Below, piece by piece: positions 39,867 to 47,115 of a stretch of 64,000 nt of DNA. The translations under genes and the position numbers were made by a program. Position 1 is the first letter of the stretch. The number at the start of each line of letters is the position of its first letter. The DNA is taken from positions 248,001-312,000 of the forward strand of contig DATGFN010000022.1 of assembly GCA_035308965.1 (NCBI GenBank), read 5' to 3'. The DNA is from DASYXZ01 sp035308965 (lineage in GTDB: Bacteria > Acidobacteriota > Terriglobia > UBA7540). The notes beneath the pieces were generated by a model. The model did not search any database. It saw nothing but the letters and a program-made list of their open reading frames with translations, and was not told the origin of the DNA.

Positions 39867-41369
39867 TCACAGACCCTTCTCCGCCATCTCAAACGCTTTG
39901 AGCATGGCGCTTGCTTTGTTCATGGACTCCTTGTATTCGAGAGCGGGAACTGAGTCGGCGACGATGCCGGCGCCGGCCTGAAGGTAGGCGATTTTGTCTC
40001 TCACCAAAACGGTGCGGATGACAATGCAGGAATTGAGGTAGCCGGAAAAATCAAGATAGAGCACGGCGCCTCCGTAAAGGCCGCGGCGTGTGGGCTCGAG
40101 TTCATCGATGATTTCCATGGCCCGGACTTTGGGCGCGCCGCTCAAGGTGCCGGCAGGGAAGCAGGCGGCAAGCGCGGCGTAGCTGTCCGCGTCGGGCCGG
40201 AGTTTTCCTTCCAGGCTTGAAACGAGGTGCATCACGTGGGAGTAGCGTTCCACAAACATCACTTCACGGGGATGGACGGAGGAGAATTCGCACACGCGGC
40301 CAATATCATTGCGCCCGAGATCCACCAGCATAATGTGCTCGGCGCGCTCCTTCTCGTCGGCGCGAAGCACCGCTTCGTTCCGTGTGTCTTCCTCTTCGTT
40401 CTTGCCGCGCGGCGCCGTGCCCGCAATGGGCCGGTACTCAACCTGGCGTCCCGAAACCTTCACCAGCATTTCCGGCGATGAGCCGAGCACAGTGGATTGG
40501 CCCATGCGCAGGTAATACATGTAAGGCGAAGGATTGACCACGCGCAAAGCGCGATAAATTTCGAAAGTCGGCACGCGCACCTGCACTTTCAACCGCATGG
40601 AAAGGACCACCTGAAAAACGTCGCCGGCGCGAATGTATTCCTTGCCGCGGTCAACCATCGCCTGGTAGTCTTCCGGGCTCATGTTAGGCCGGGCGCGCAA
40701 GGCCCCGCGCGGCCGCTTAAATTTGGGCACGCGGAGAGGTTGTTGGAGCTGGCGCTCCAGCCGATCCAGATGGCGGACGGCTGCATCATATTTTGATTTC
40801 AGGCTTCCCGGGCCTTCCTCAGTGAGCACGTTCGAAATCAGGAAGAGGCGGTGCTGAACGTGATCGAAGGCGACGAGATTGGAAAAATACATGAAGGCGG
40901 CGTCATCCAATTCGACATCGGGCGGAACGCGCGCGGGAAGGCGCTCCAGCATGCGCACCGTTTCGTAGGAGAGGTAACCCACAGCGCCGGCGGTAAAAGG
41001 GGGCAGGCCCGGAACAGTCGCGGAGCGGTATCGCGCCCCCACTTGGCGCAGGTAATCGAAAATATTTCCTTCTTCGTGAGTACACGTGGAGCCGCGTTCC
41101 AGAGTGATTTGAGGGCCGCGGCAGGAAACCACTTGGAAAGGATCGACGCCAAAAAAAGTGTAACGCCCCACGTGCTCGCCTCCTTCCACGCTTTCGAGAA
41201 GGAAGCTGTAAGGGTGGGCGGCGGAGGCACGCGCCGACGGCGGAGCGAGTTTCAAGTAGGCGGATACCGGGCTCAATAAATCGGCCACAATGGTGCGGTA
41301 CACAGGCACAACATTGCCGTGCTGGGCGAGCCGTTTGAATTCCGCGAAGTTGGGCAGGCAAGCAGTCAT
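39867..41369 (-). CDS. trpE: Anthranilate synthase component I
   Basis: 500 residues. The tryptophan feedback motif FLLES sits in the N-terminal domain, and the chorismate-binding C-terminal domain has PIAGTAPRGKNEEED, MLVDLGRNDIGRV, FPAGTLSGAPKVRAMEII and LQAGAGIVADSVPALEY. Converts chorismate with ammonia from TrpG to anthranilate. aroDE lies about 100 bases upstream on the same strand, giving a shikimate-tryptophan cluster interrupted before trpG. Confidence 0.95.
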   Translation of the reverse strand: MTACLPNFAEFKRLAQHGNVVPVYRTIVADLLSPVSAYLKLAPPSARASAAHPYSFLLESVEGGEHVGRYTFFGVDPFQVVSCRGPQITLERGSTCTHEEGNIFDYLRQVGARYRSATVPGLPPFTAGAVGYLSYETVRMLERLPARVPPDVELDDAAFMYFSNLVAFDHVQHRLFLISNVLTEEGPGSLKSKYDAAVRHLDRLERQLQQPLRVPKFKRPRGALRARPNMSPEDYQAMVDRGKEYIRAGDVFQVVLSMRLKVQVRVPTFEIYRALRVVNPSPYMYYLRMGQSTVLGSSPEMLVKVSGRQVEYRPIAGTAPRGKNEEEDTRNEAVLRADEKERAEHIMLVDLGRNDIGRVCEFSSVHPREVMFVERYSHVMHLVSSLEGKLRPDADSYAALAACFPAGTLSGAPKVRAMEIIDELEPTRRGLYGGAVLYLDFSGYLNSCIVIRTVLVRDKIAYLQAGAGIVADSVPALEYKESMNKASAMLKAFEMAEKGL

Positions 41370-41424
41370 AAAAAATCCGAAATCTCGACATCATTCTAAT
41401 TTCGCGAACCGAAGGATGGAGCAC

Positions 41425-41470
41425 GCTCTTCGGTCCTTCTTCAATCGTCAATCGAAAATCGTCAATAGCT
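41425..41470. repeat. Heptad words (CAATCGT) between trpE and aroDE
   Basis: TTCAATCGTCAATCGAAAAT followed by CGTCAATAG: one arm only of the same word family seen at 54640 and 63612. Confidence 0.45.
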
Positions 41471-42978
41471 CACCCCGCCGAATGGCCCAGGGCCTGGCGG
41501 ACTGACTGCTCCATCAGCGCGCGCGGAGCGGATTTCCCCGTCCAAATTTCGAATTGGCGAGCGCCCTGCGCCACTAACATTTCAAGGCCGGAGATTGTGG
41601 TTAGGCCGCGGCTGCGGGCATCGGCCAGCAAACGTGTTTCGAGCGGATGATACACCATGTCAAAAACCACGCGCACGCGCAGACGCGACAGATCAAAGGG
41701 CAGGGCATCGAGATGCGGGACCATCCCCACGGGGGTGGCGTTCACGAGCGCGTCCACATCGAGTTCTTCACCGCTGCCCCACGAAATCACTTGGGCGGAG
41801 ATGGCGCGCGCCAGCTTTCGCGCTGCGGATTCGCGCCGCGCCGAAAGCAGGACTTCGGCGCCTTCCGCGCGCAACGCGTAAGCGGCAGCGCGACCCGCGC
41901 CCCCCGCGCCCAGCACCAGTATTCGACTGCCTGCCAGCCGCAAGCGTTTGGTAAGGACTTCAACCACCGCCGCGGCGTCTGTATTCCATCCCATCCACTT
42001 TCCGCGTTGGACCGCTACCGTGTTGCAGGCGCCAATTCTGGCGGCGAGCGGATCCAGCCAGTCGAGGTCGCGAATGATAGTGCGTTTGAAGGGCATGGTG
42101 ACGCTGAAGCCGAGAAATCCCAATTCGCGCGCAAAGGCCAGGAAATCGCTCAGGCGTTCGGTCTCGCAGGGAAGATAGACTGCGTTCACATGTTTGGCCT
42201 GGAAAGCCGCGTTCTGCATGGCGGGGGAAAGAGATACGGAGGCGCGGGAGCCCACCACACCATAGATTTGCGCTCGATGGTCCACGTGTTCCACGCGGTA
42301 GGTGGAGCGCATGATTTCGGTTGGGAGTTGGCCGGGCGCGACATTCAAATGGTCACCCGCCGAGGCGTAGGTGAAATGGCTGCCCCACGACAAGGCGAGC
42401 AGGCGTGAGGGAATGCCTGAAGCGCCCAGTGCCAATGCCACAAGCTTCGGTCGGCGCCCGTGATGTGATTTGAGCAGGCGGGCAATCTTGAGATTGTCCC
42501 GCAACTCCCGGGCGTGCCCGGCGATTTTGATGACTTGAGCCGGCAGCCGCGCCAGTCGCCGGTAAATGGCGGACGGCGCGGGAGTCTTGCGATAATCGTG
42601 AAAGGAAACAATCACTTTGGCGGGGTGAAATTGTTGGAGCATGGCAGCCCCGTGATGTCCCAATGATTCGATCTCAATATCAACCCACGGGCATCCGGCA
42701 CGCACCGCCGCACTCAGCATGGCGGCCTGCTGTTCGACCGACCCTGCGAAAAGACCGCCCGCTTCGACCCGGCGGCAGGTGGCGATGGTCCGCGGGGAAT
42801 GAAGCCGAATTAACATTTGGTGCAACTGCACTTCAAAATCAGTGACGTCTTTGAGGTGGTCCAACCTCAATTCATAACCGACCGGAGAACCGCTTACGCG
42901 CACTGCCAGCGCCTCCATGGCACTGAGGCTGGGAGCCGCGAGGGTCACAAAAATGCGTGGGACAGTGGCCTTGGCCAA
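41470..42978 (-). CDS. aroDE: Bifunctional 3-dehydroquinate dehydratase / shikimate dehydrogenase
   Basis: 502 residues, a fusion. Residues 1-225 are type I dehydroquinase, with His127 in SFHDY and Schiff-base Lys151 in VIKIAGHA. Residues about 230-502 are shikimate dehydrogenase: GFSVTMPFK substrate loop, GWNTDAAA, NADP motif VLGAGGAGRAAAYAL and NATPVGM. It performs two consecutive shikimate-pathway steps. Fusions of this type occur in plants and several bacterial phyla. Upstream of trpE and probably co-transcribed. Confidence 0.93.
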   Translation of the reverse strand: MAKATVPRIFVTLAAPSLSAMEALAVRVSGSPVGYELRLDHLKDVTDFEVQLHQMLIRLHSPRTIATCRRVEAGGLFAGSVEQQAAMLSAAVRAGCPWVDIEIESLGHHGAAMLQQFHPAKVIVSFHDYRKTPAPSAIYRRLARLPAQVIKIAGHARELRDNLKIARLLKSHHGRRPKLVALALGASGIPSRLLALSWGSHFTYASAGDHLNVAPGQLPTEIMRSTYRVEHVDHRAQIYGVVGSRASVSLSPAMQNAAFQAKHVNAVYLPCETERLSDFLAFARELGFLGFSVTMPFKRTIIRDLDWLDPLAARIGACNTVAVQRGKWMGWNTDAAAVVEVLTKRLRLAGSRILVLGAGGAGRAAAYALRAEGAEVLLSARRESAARKLARAISAQVISWGSGEELDVDALVNATPVGMVPHLDALPFDLSRLRVRVVFDMVYHPLETRLLADARSRGLTTISGLEMLVAQGARQFEIWTGKSAPRALMEQSVRQALGHSAG

Positions 42979-43199
42979 GGAATCTCCAATGGTAGAACGC
43001 GTTTTACAACCAAGTTATCGAATGTAATGCTTTTGATATTACAAAGGCAAGGAATTTGCGATGGCCCGAGGAGCCTGTAGACCATCTTAGAATTGGTTTT
43101 TATTTCTTTGAGCGTTCTGAATGATAAATTTCAATGGACTGTCTCGGAAGCCCAAGCGTGCTGTCAAGATAGGCCCTCGGCTGGGATTTTGATATGATG

Positions 43200-43302
43200 C
43201 GCGCTGAATGATAAATGATGAATCAAGACGACAGCGAGAGGGCATTGAAAACAGGAAGTTCATTATTCATCATTCATCGTTCATCGTTTCTCGAATTCGC
43301 TC
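43200..43302. repeat. Heptad inverted repeat (GATGAAT/ATTCATC words)
   Basis: TGAATGATAAATGATGAAT faces ATTATTCATCATTCATCG across about 45 bases. The remaining 42979-43199 stretch shows no gene. Confidence 0.65.
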
Positions 43303-43338
43303 ACCACATGTCACAAGCCACTTGCCACTGTGTTTAAG

Positions 43339-43839
43339 ATGAAACGAGAATTCCCCAAATCCCCTCTGGTCGGTGTGGGGGGCGTGGTGATTCACCGGAA
43401 GCGTGTTTTGCTGATTCGGCGCAAGCACGAGCCGCTGAAAGGGGAGTGGTCCATCCCCGGCGGGCTGGTGGAGGTCGGTGAAGAACTACACCGGGCGGTT
43501 CGCCGTGAACTAAAAGAGGAAACCGGGCTGGAGGTTGAACCGCTGGAGGTTATGGCGGTGTTCGACCGGATTATGCGCGCGCCGAGCCGCCCGGCTCGCG
43601 TTCGCTACCACTTCGTGATTGTCGATTACGCTTGCGCGTGGAAACGCGGGCGGATTTCCCCCTCTTCGGATGTGGTGGACGCGCGCTGGGTGCCGCGGAA
43701 AGACCTTTCGCAGTATCGTCTAACCCCTCTTGCCTCTGCCGTAATCAGTGAGGCATTTCGATATTTTGAGAAGCAGAGAAAACCGCGCCGGCTCGCACAC
43801 CGTCCTTTCTCGCCGTGGGAAAAAACTAGACGTTTTTGA
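43339..43839 (+). CDS. NUDIX hydrolase
   Basis: 166 residues from ATG 43339. A complete Nudix box, GLVEVGEELHRAVRRELKEE followed by TGL, preceded by PLKGEWSIPGG. Hydrolyses nucleoside diphosphate derivatives such as ADP-ribose; the exact substrate is not readable. The last 25 residues are basic. Convergent with the DUF488 gene, stops 3 bases apart. Confidence 0.9.
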   Translation: MKREFPKSPLVGVGGVVIHRKRVLLIRRKHEPLKGEWSIPGGLVEVGEELHRAVRRELKEETGLEVEPLEVMAVFDRIMRAPSRPARVRYHFVIVDYACAWKRGRISPSSDVVDARWVPRKDLSQYRLTPLASAVISEAFRYFEKQRKPRRLAHRPFSPWEKTRRF

Positions 43840-43842
43840 TTG

Positions 43843-44418
43843 TTAAAAGATTTCCGGTCTTTCATCCAGCGCTGGAGATTCGGGCGGGTAGTTAATATGC
43901 TTGCCCTCCACGCGCGCAAAGGGCGTCAGTTGGTGAGTGCGGCGAAATGTTCCGGTGATAATGTGTTCCACTTGACAGCCGCGTATGGCCAGCGCGTCCG
44001 CGATCAGCGAGCGATGGCAGCGCCAGGGCACAGCCTCCGCGCACATCAAGGCCACCTGCTTCGCCGCGGCCAGCTTCATCAACTTTGCCAGGCTTATCGT
44101 GAATTCTTTGGTCTGCATGTAATCGGCGAACCCCCTAAAAGCTAAACTCTTCCAGGCGGCGTTGAGCGAGTCGCGAAGCGGCTTGCGCAATCCTCCCAGT
44201 CCCGGCATGTGCCGGTAAAGGATTTTGGCGGCACGCAATTCGGCCGGCAGCGTGTCGCGATTAAACTGGGGATTGTGCCGCGAGCGAGGGATTGTGCGCA
44301 CATCGATGACTTGCTTTACATCGTGTGCTTTCAGGAGACTAAGGAATGTTTCCAGTGGCCGGTTCGAATGGCCGATGGTCATCACCACCAGCTTTGGCTT
44401 CAAAGATCGTTTCGCCAT
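43843..44418 (-). CDS. DUF488-family protein
   Basis: 191 residues from ATG 44418. Family phrases MTIGHSNRPLETFLSLLKAH, VIDVRTIPRSRHNPQFN, YRHMPGLGGLRKP, FADYMQT and LMCAEAVPWRCHRSLIADAL, with a conserved CAE-x-CHR cluster. DUF488 proteins are of unknown role, with a possible link to metal or nucleic-acid chemistry. The start lies about 18 bases after a strong terminator of the small transcription unit upstream, so that unit could act as its attenuator. Confidence 0.85.
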   Translation of the reverse strand: MAKRSLKPKLVVMTIGHSNRPLETFLSLLKAHDVKQVIDVRTIPRSRHNPQFNRDTLPAELRAAKILYRHMPGLGGLRKPLRDSLNAAWKSLAFRGFADYMQTKEFTISLAKLMKLAAAKQVALMCAEAVPWRCHRSLIADALAIRGCQVEHIITGTFRRTHQLTPFARVEGKHINYPPESPALDERPEIF

Positions 44419-44436
44419 GCGACGATTTTGCAAGGC

Positions 44437-44480
44437 CCAAAATGAAAACCCCTGGTCCCACCACCGGGTGAAACCAGGGG
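44437..44480 (-). terminator. Terminator of the small transcription unit
   Basis: Stem CCCCTGG/CCAGGGG at 44449-44455 and 44474-44480, followed on the minus strand by TTTTCATTTT. Confidence 0.75.
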
Positions 44481-44604
44481 CTCTAAGGGTGCTGATGGGA
44501 TTGGCTTGTCCCGCCGGTCGGGACCCAGGCGCCGGAATGCGCCTTAAAACCACGCCCTTCTTCCGAAAGAAAGGCACCCAATGAGAAACAGCGCTAGCGA
44601 ACGC

Positions 44605-44646
44605 CTAAGCCTCAGCACCCTCGCTAGGGTTACTTCCGATTGTCAT
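44605..44646 (-). CDS. 13-residue leader-like peptide with perfect SD
   Basis: ATG ACA ATC GGA AGT AAC, ending GAG GCT TAG, encodes MTIGSNPSEGAEA. The 14 bases before it (AAAGGAGGTGATCC) are fully complementary to a typical 16S rRNA 3' end, with 6 bases between GGAGG and ATG. No amino acid is strongly repeated, so classic amino-acid attenuation is not indicated. Confidence 0.5.
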   Translation of the reverse strand: MTIGSNPSEGAEA

Positions 44647-44674
44647 GGATCACCTCCTTTCTAGCGTTGAGGCG

Positions 44675-44703
44675 ATATTAAAATTCGCTATGGACCGAGT
44701 CAA
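44675..44703 (-). promoter_or_regulatory. Promoter of the small transcription unit
   Basis: On the minus strand TTGACT and TAATAT are 17 bases apart. The expected start is near 44667, some 20 bases before the ATG. Confidence 0.6.
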
Positions 44704-44810
44704 GGAAATTCTGGAGAAATTGCACAGAATATTTTTCCAAGCCAGGCAACTTCGGGCCTGCGGTTCGATTAAGAAACTCGTTGATACGTGCCCAAGTCAA
44801 TCGCCGGAGT

Positions 44811-45488
44811 CTAGCTGCTCCCCAACGGCTTCATTTCCGGCCAACCGTATTTGCCGATCAAGGGAACGAACTGGCATTGGTCGAGTGTTCGAGTGACGAA
44901 TTCATTTCCGTGTCTGGAAACCTGACGCAATTCCTGATGGTCGAGGGCGCCTACGGGAATCACCAACCTGCCACCTTCGGCAAGCTGATCGAGCAGCGGT
45001 TGGGGGATTTGCGGCGGTGATGCTGCGGTCACCACAATCGCCTGATAGGGCGCCGCTGGGGCGTAGCCTTCGGTCCCATCGCCGGTTATGATTTGAATTC
45101 CTTCAAAGCCCAGGCGGACGAGCCGGCGGCGGGCAAATTCGGCAAGATCCGGATTTCGCTCCAAGGCCAGGACTTTTGCCCCCAACCAGGACAAGATGGC
45201 GGCCTGGTATCCACTGCCCGCGCCCACTTCCAAAATTTGATCGCCCGGTTGAATTTGCGCTGCTTCCGTCATGACCGCGACGATGTAAGGTTGAGAGATT
45301 GTTTCCGACTGTCCGATGGGCAACGGGCGATCGTCATAAGCCCGGCGCACCAGGGCCGGCGCCACAAATTCGTGACGAGGGATCCGGAACATTGCCTCCA
45401 GCACACGTTCGTCGCGGATGCCGCGCCGGCGAAGCTGGTTCCCAATCATCGCCCGGCGTTCAGATTCGTAAGGGACTGCATCATTCAT
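44811..45488 (-). CDS. pcm: Protein-L-isoaspartate O-methyltransferase
   Basis: 225 residues. N-terminal family motif VLEAMFRIPRHEFVAP, then PIGQSETISQPYIVA, the SAM motif ILEVGAGSGYQAAIL and a C-terminal IVVTAASPPQIP. Methylates isoaspartyl residues to start protein repair. Normal length. Single gene on the minus strand. Confidence 0.93.
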   Translation of the reverse strand: MNDAVPYESERRAMIGNQLRRRGIRDERVLEAMFRIPRHEFVAPALVRRAYDDRPLPIGQSETISQPYIVAVMTEAAQIQPGDQILEVGAGSGYQAAILSWLGAKVLALERNPDLAEFARRRLVRLGFEGIQIITGDGTEGYAPAAPYQAIVVTAASPPQIPQPLLDQLAEGGRLVIPVGALDHQELRQVSRHGNEFVTRTLDQCQFVPLIGKYGWPEMKPLGSS

Positions 45489-45569
45489 GCTTTTCTAAAT
45501 GATCGCTCGCGACGGTCACAGTGTCCAGCAGGTTTCCTTTATAATGAGGATTGCCTCTGGAACTGGGGA

Positions 45570-45664
45570 ACGACGGTTCGAGGGAAACTTGAAACTGGAA
45601 AATGGAAAATCGACGGAGAGCGATTCTTACCAGTTTCCAATTTCTAGTTTCCAATTTCATCCTC
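45570..45664. repeat. Heptad inverted repeat (GAAACTG words)
   Basis: GAAACTTGAAACTGGAAAAT on the left faces CCAGTTTCCAATTTCTAG and TTTCCAATTTC on the right. Confidence 0.65.
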
Positions 45665-45686
45665 AAATGACTCCGGGCCTTTGCAA

Positions 45687-46700
45687 ATGAATCATGACAA
45701 ATATTCCCGCCAGGTTCTGTTTCAGCCTATCGGTGCTGCCGGTCAGGAAAAGCTGCGTGGCTCGAAGGCAGTGATTGTGGGCTGTGGCGCTCTTGGCACC
45801 GCGCAGGCCAGCGCGCTCGCGCGCGCGGGTGTCGGCGCCCTGCGAATTGTAGACCGCGACTTTGTCGAGGAGAGCAACCTTCAGCGCCAGATTCTTTATG
45901 ATGAATCCGATGCGCGCGACAATTTGCCCAAGGCCGTGGCCGCGCAGCGCAAACTTAAAGGAATCAACTCCGATGTGAATGTTGAGGCGGTGATAGCGGA
46001 CGCCGACAACCGCAATATTGAGGATCTGGTCCGCGGATTTAACGTGATCCTGGACGGCACGGACAATTTTGAGACCCGGTATCTGCTCAACGATGTGGCT
46101 GTGAAACTCGGACAGCCATGGATTTACGGCGCGGTGGTGGGCAGCTATGCTACCACGCTGACCATTCTCCCCGGGCGAACGCCGTGCCTGGCCTGTCTGT
46201 TCCCGGTCACGCCCCATGGCGCGCACGATACCTGCGACACGGTGGGTGTGATCGCCCCTGCCGTGGCTTGGGCAGCCGCCATCCAAGTGACGGAGGCCAT
46301 GAAGATCATGATGGGGCGCGAGTCGGAACTGCACGGAACCCTGCTTTCCTATGACATTTGGGAAAACCGGTTTCAAAAGCTTCGCCCTAAGTCCGATCCC
46401 CTCTGCCGGACGTGTGGGGCAAAGGATTTTGTCCATTTGCGAAACCAGAATTCGACGCCCACCATTCTTTGCGGCCGGGATTCGATTCAAATTCGTCAGT
46501 CGGATTTCCGCTCTCTTGATCTTGCCGCACTAAAATTACGTCTGGAAAAAATCGGCCCCGTGCGCGGCAATGAGTTCCTTTTGAAATGTGTGCTCGACCC
46601 CTACGAATTGACCATCTTCCCCGACGGCCGAGCCATCATCCGCGGCACGCAGGATCCCACGGTGGCGCGAAGTCTCTATGCCAAGTACGTCGGCGCATGA
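45687..46700 (+). CDS. ThiF/MoeB/HesA-family E1-like adenylyltransferase
   Basis: 337 residues from ATG 45687. Nucleotide-binding GCGALGTAQASALARAG, the RQ in LQRQILYDE, DGTDNFETRYL, a CxxC pair (CLAC, CRTC) for zinc and a cysteine in HDTCDTVGV where the transfer Cys lies. The last 90 residues form an extra domain not seen in minimal MoeB. Activates the C-terminal Gly of a ThiS/MoaD-type carrier; the UBL at 13354 is one candidate partner, but thiS or moaD elsewhere are equally possible. Confidence 0.88.
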   Translation: MNHDKYSRQVLFQPIGAAGQEKLRGSKAVIVGCGALGTAQASALARAGVGALRIVDRDFVEESNLQRQILYDESDARDNLPKAVAAQRKLKGINSDVNVEAVIADADNRNIEDLVRGFNVILDGTDNFETRYLLNDVAVKLGQPWIYGAVVGSYATTLTILPGRTPCLACLFPVTPHGAHDTCDTVGVIAPAVAWAAAIQVTEAMKIMMGRESELHGTLLSYDIWENRFQKLRPKSDPLCRTCGAKDFVHLRNQNSTPTILCGRDSIQIRQSDFRSLDLAALKLRLEKIGPVRGNEFLLKCVLDPYELTIFPDGRAIIRGTQDPTVARSLYAKYVGA

Positions 46701-46775
46701 GAATTTCTGATTTTCGATTGTTGATTGCCGATTGACTCGGGTCTGAAAATCGAAACTCGAAACTCGAGACAGTCT
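46700..46775. repeat. Heptad words (GATTGAC/GAAACTC) after the E1 gene
   Basis: GATTTTCGATTGTTGATTGC and CGATTGACTCGG are followed by GAAAATCGAAACTCGAAACT. Imperfectly complementary arms. Confidence 0.5.
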
Positions 46776-47019
46776 GGCTAAACCCGCCTCACGCCACCTG
46801 AGTTTCAACATACAAATCCAAAACGGTCATGAGAAAATCCTACACCATCTACGGAGTGTCCGATTTCGGGAAGTTGGATTCCACAAGCGGACATTGAATG
46901 AAGGGCAAAACATCGCGGGAAAGATGTATCTGTCCCTATTTTCAATCAGTTACAAGCGAACGGAGCATGGCACCCAGCTTGCCTAAATGACTTGATGTGG
47001 CAGTCCGGTTTTGCGGAAA
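46776..47019. other. Intergenic stretch upstream of the first ADOP gene
   Basis: No gene. Contains a TGTCCG/CGGACA inverted repeat at about 46858-46896 around TTTCGGGAAGTTGG, otherwise no recognisable element. Confidence 0.35.
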
Positions 47020-47021
47020 AA

Positions 47022-47098
47022 TGAAGATAAGCAAATCATCATTCGCAGTTTGCGCCTTCTTCATACTTCATAATTCATACTTCATCCTTTCGACCTTA
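47022..47098. repeat. Heptad words (TTCATAC/TTCATAA) before ADOP 1
   Basis: GAAGATAAGCAAATCATCATTCG on the left, then TTCATAC TTCATAA TTCATAC TTCATCC directly before the ADOP 1 ribosome-binding region. Confidence 0.6.
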
Positions 47099-47115
47099 AC
47101 TCGGAGAACTGACCA

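Larger units (their letters stand above)
44437..44667 (-). ncRNA. Short structured transcript with perfect ribosome-binding site and 13-codon frame
   Basis: Minus-strand unit of about 230 nt. In order: predicted promoter (44675-44703), an SD complementary to the 16S rRNA tail (44647-44660), a 13-codon frame (44605-44646), an enclosing long-range stem of 10 bp (44612-44621 with 44486-44495), inner hairpins (AGGCGC/GCGCCT, GTCCCG/CGGGAC, TTCTT/AAGAA) and an intrinsic terminator. The 5' arm of the long stem is inside the frame, so translation would melt it. I do not recognise a known RNA family. Confidence 0.6.

Noticed and set aside
41470..42978. Two separate genes aroD and aroE
   Set aside because: One uninterrupted frame carries both complete domains, so a fusion is the simpler reading.
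44647..44660. End of a 16S rRNA gene on the plus strand
   Set aside because: Only the 14-base tail is present; upstream sequence is not 16S. On the minus strand it is a perfect ribosome-binding site.
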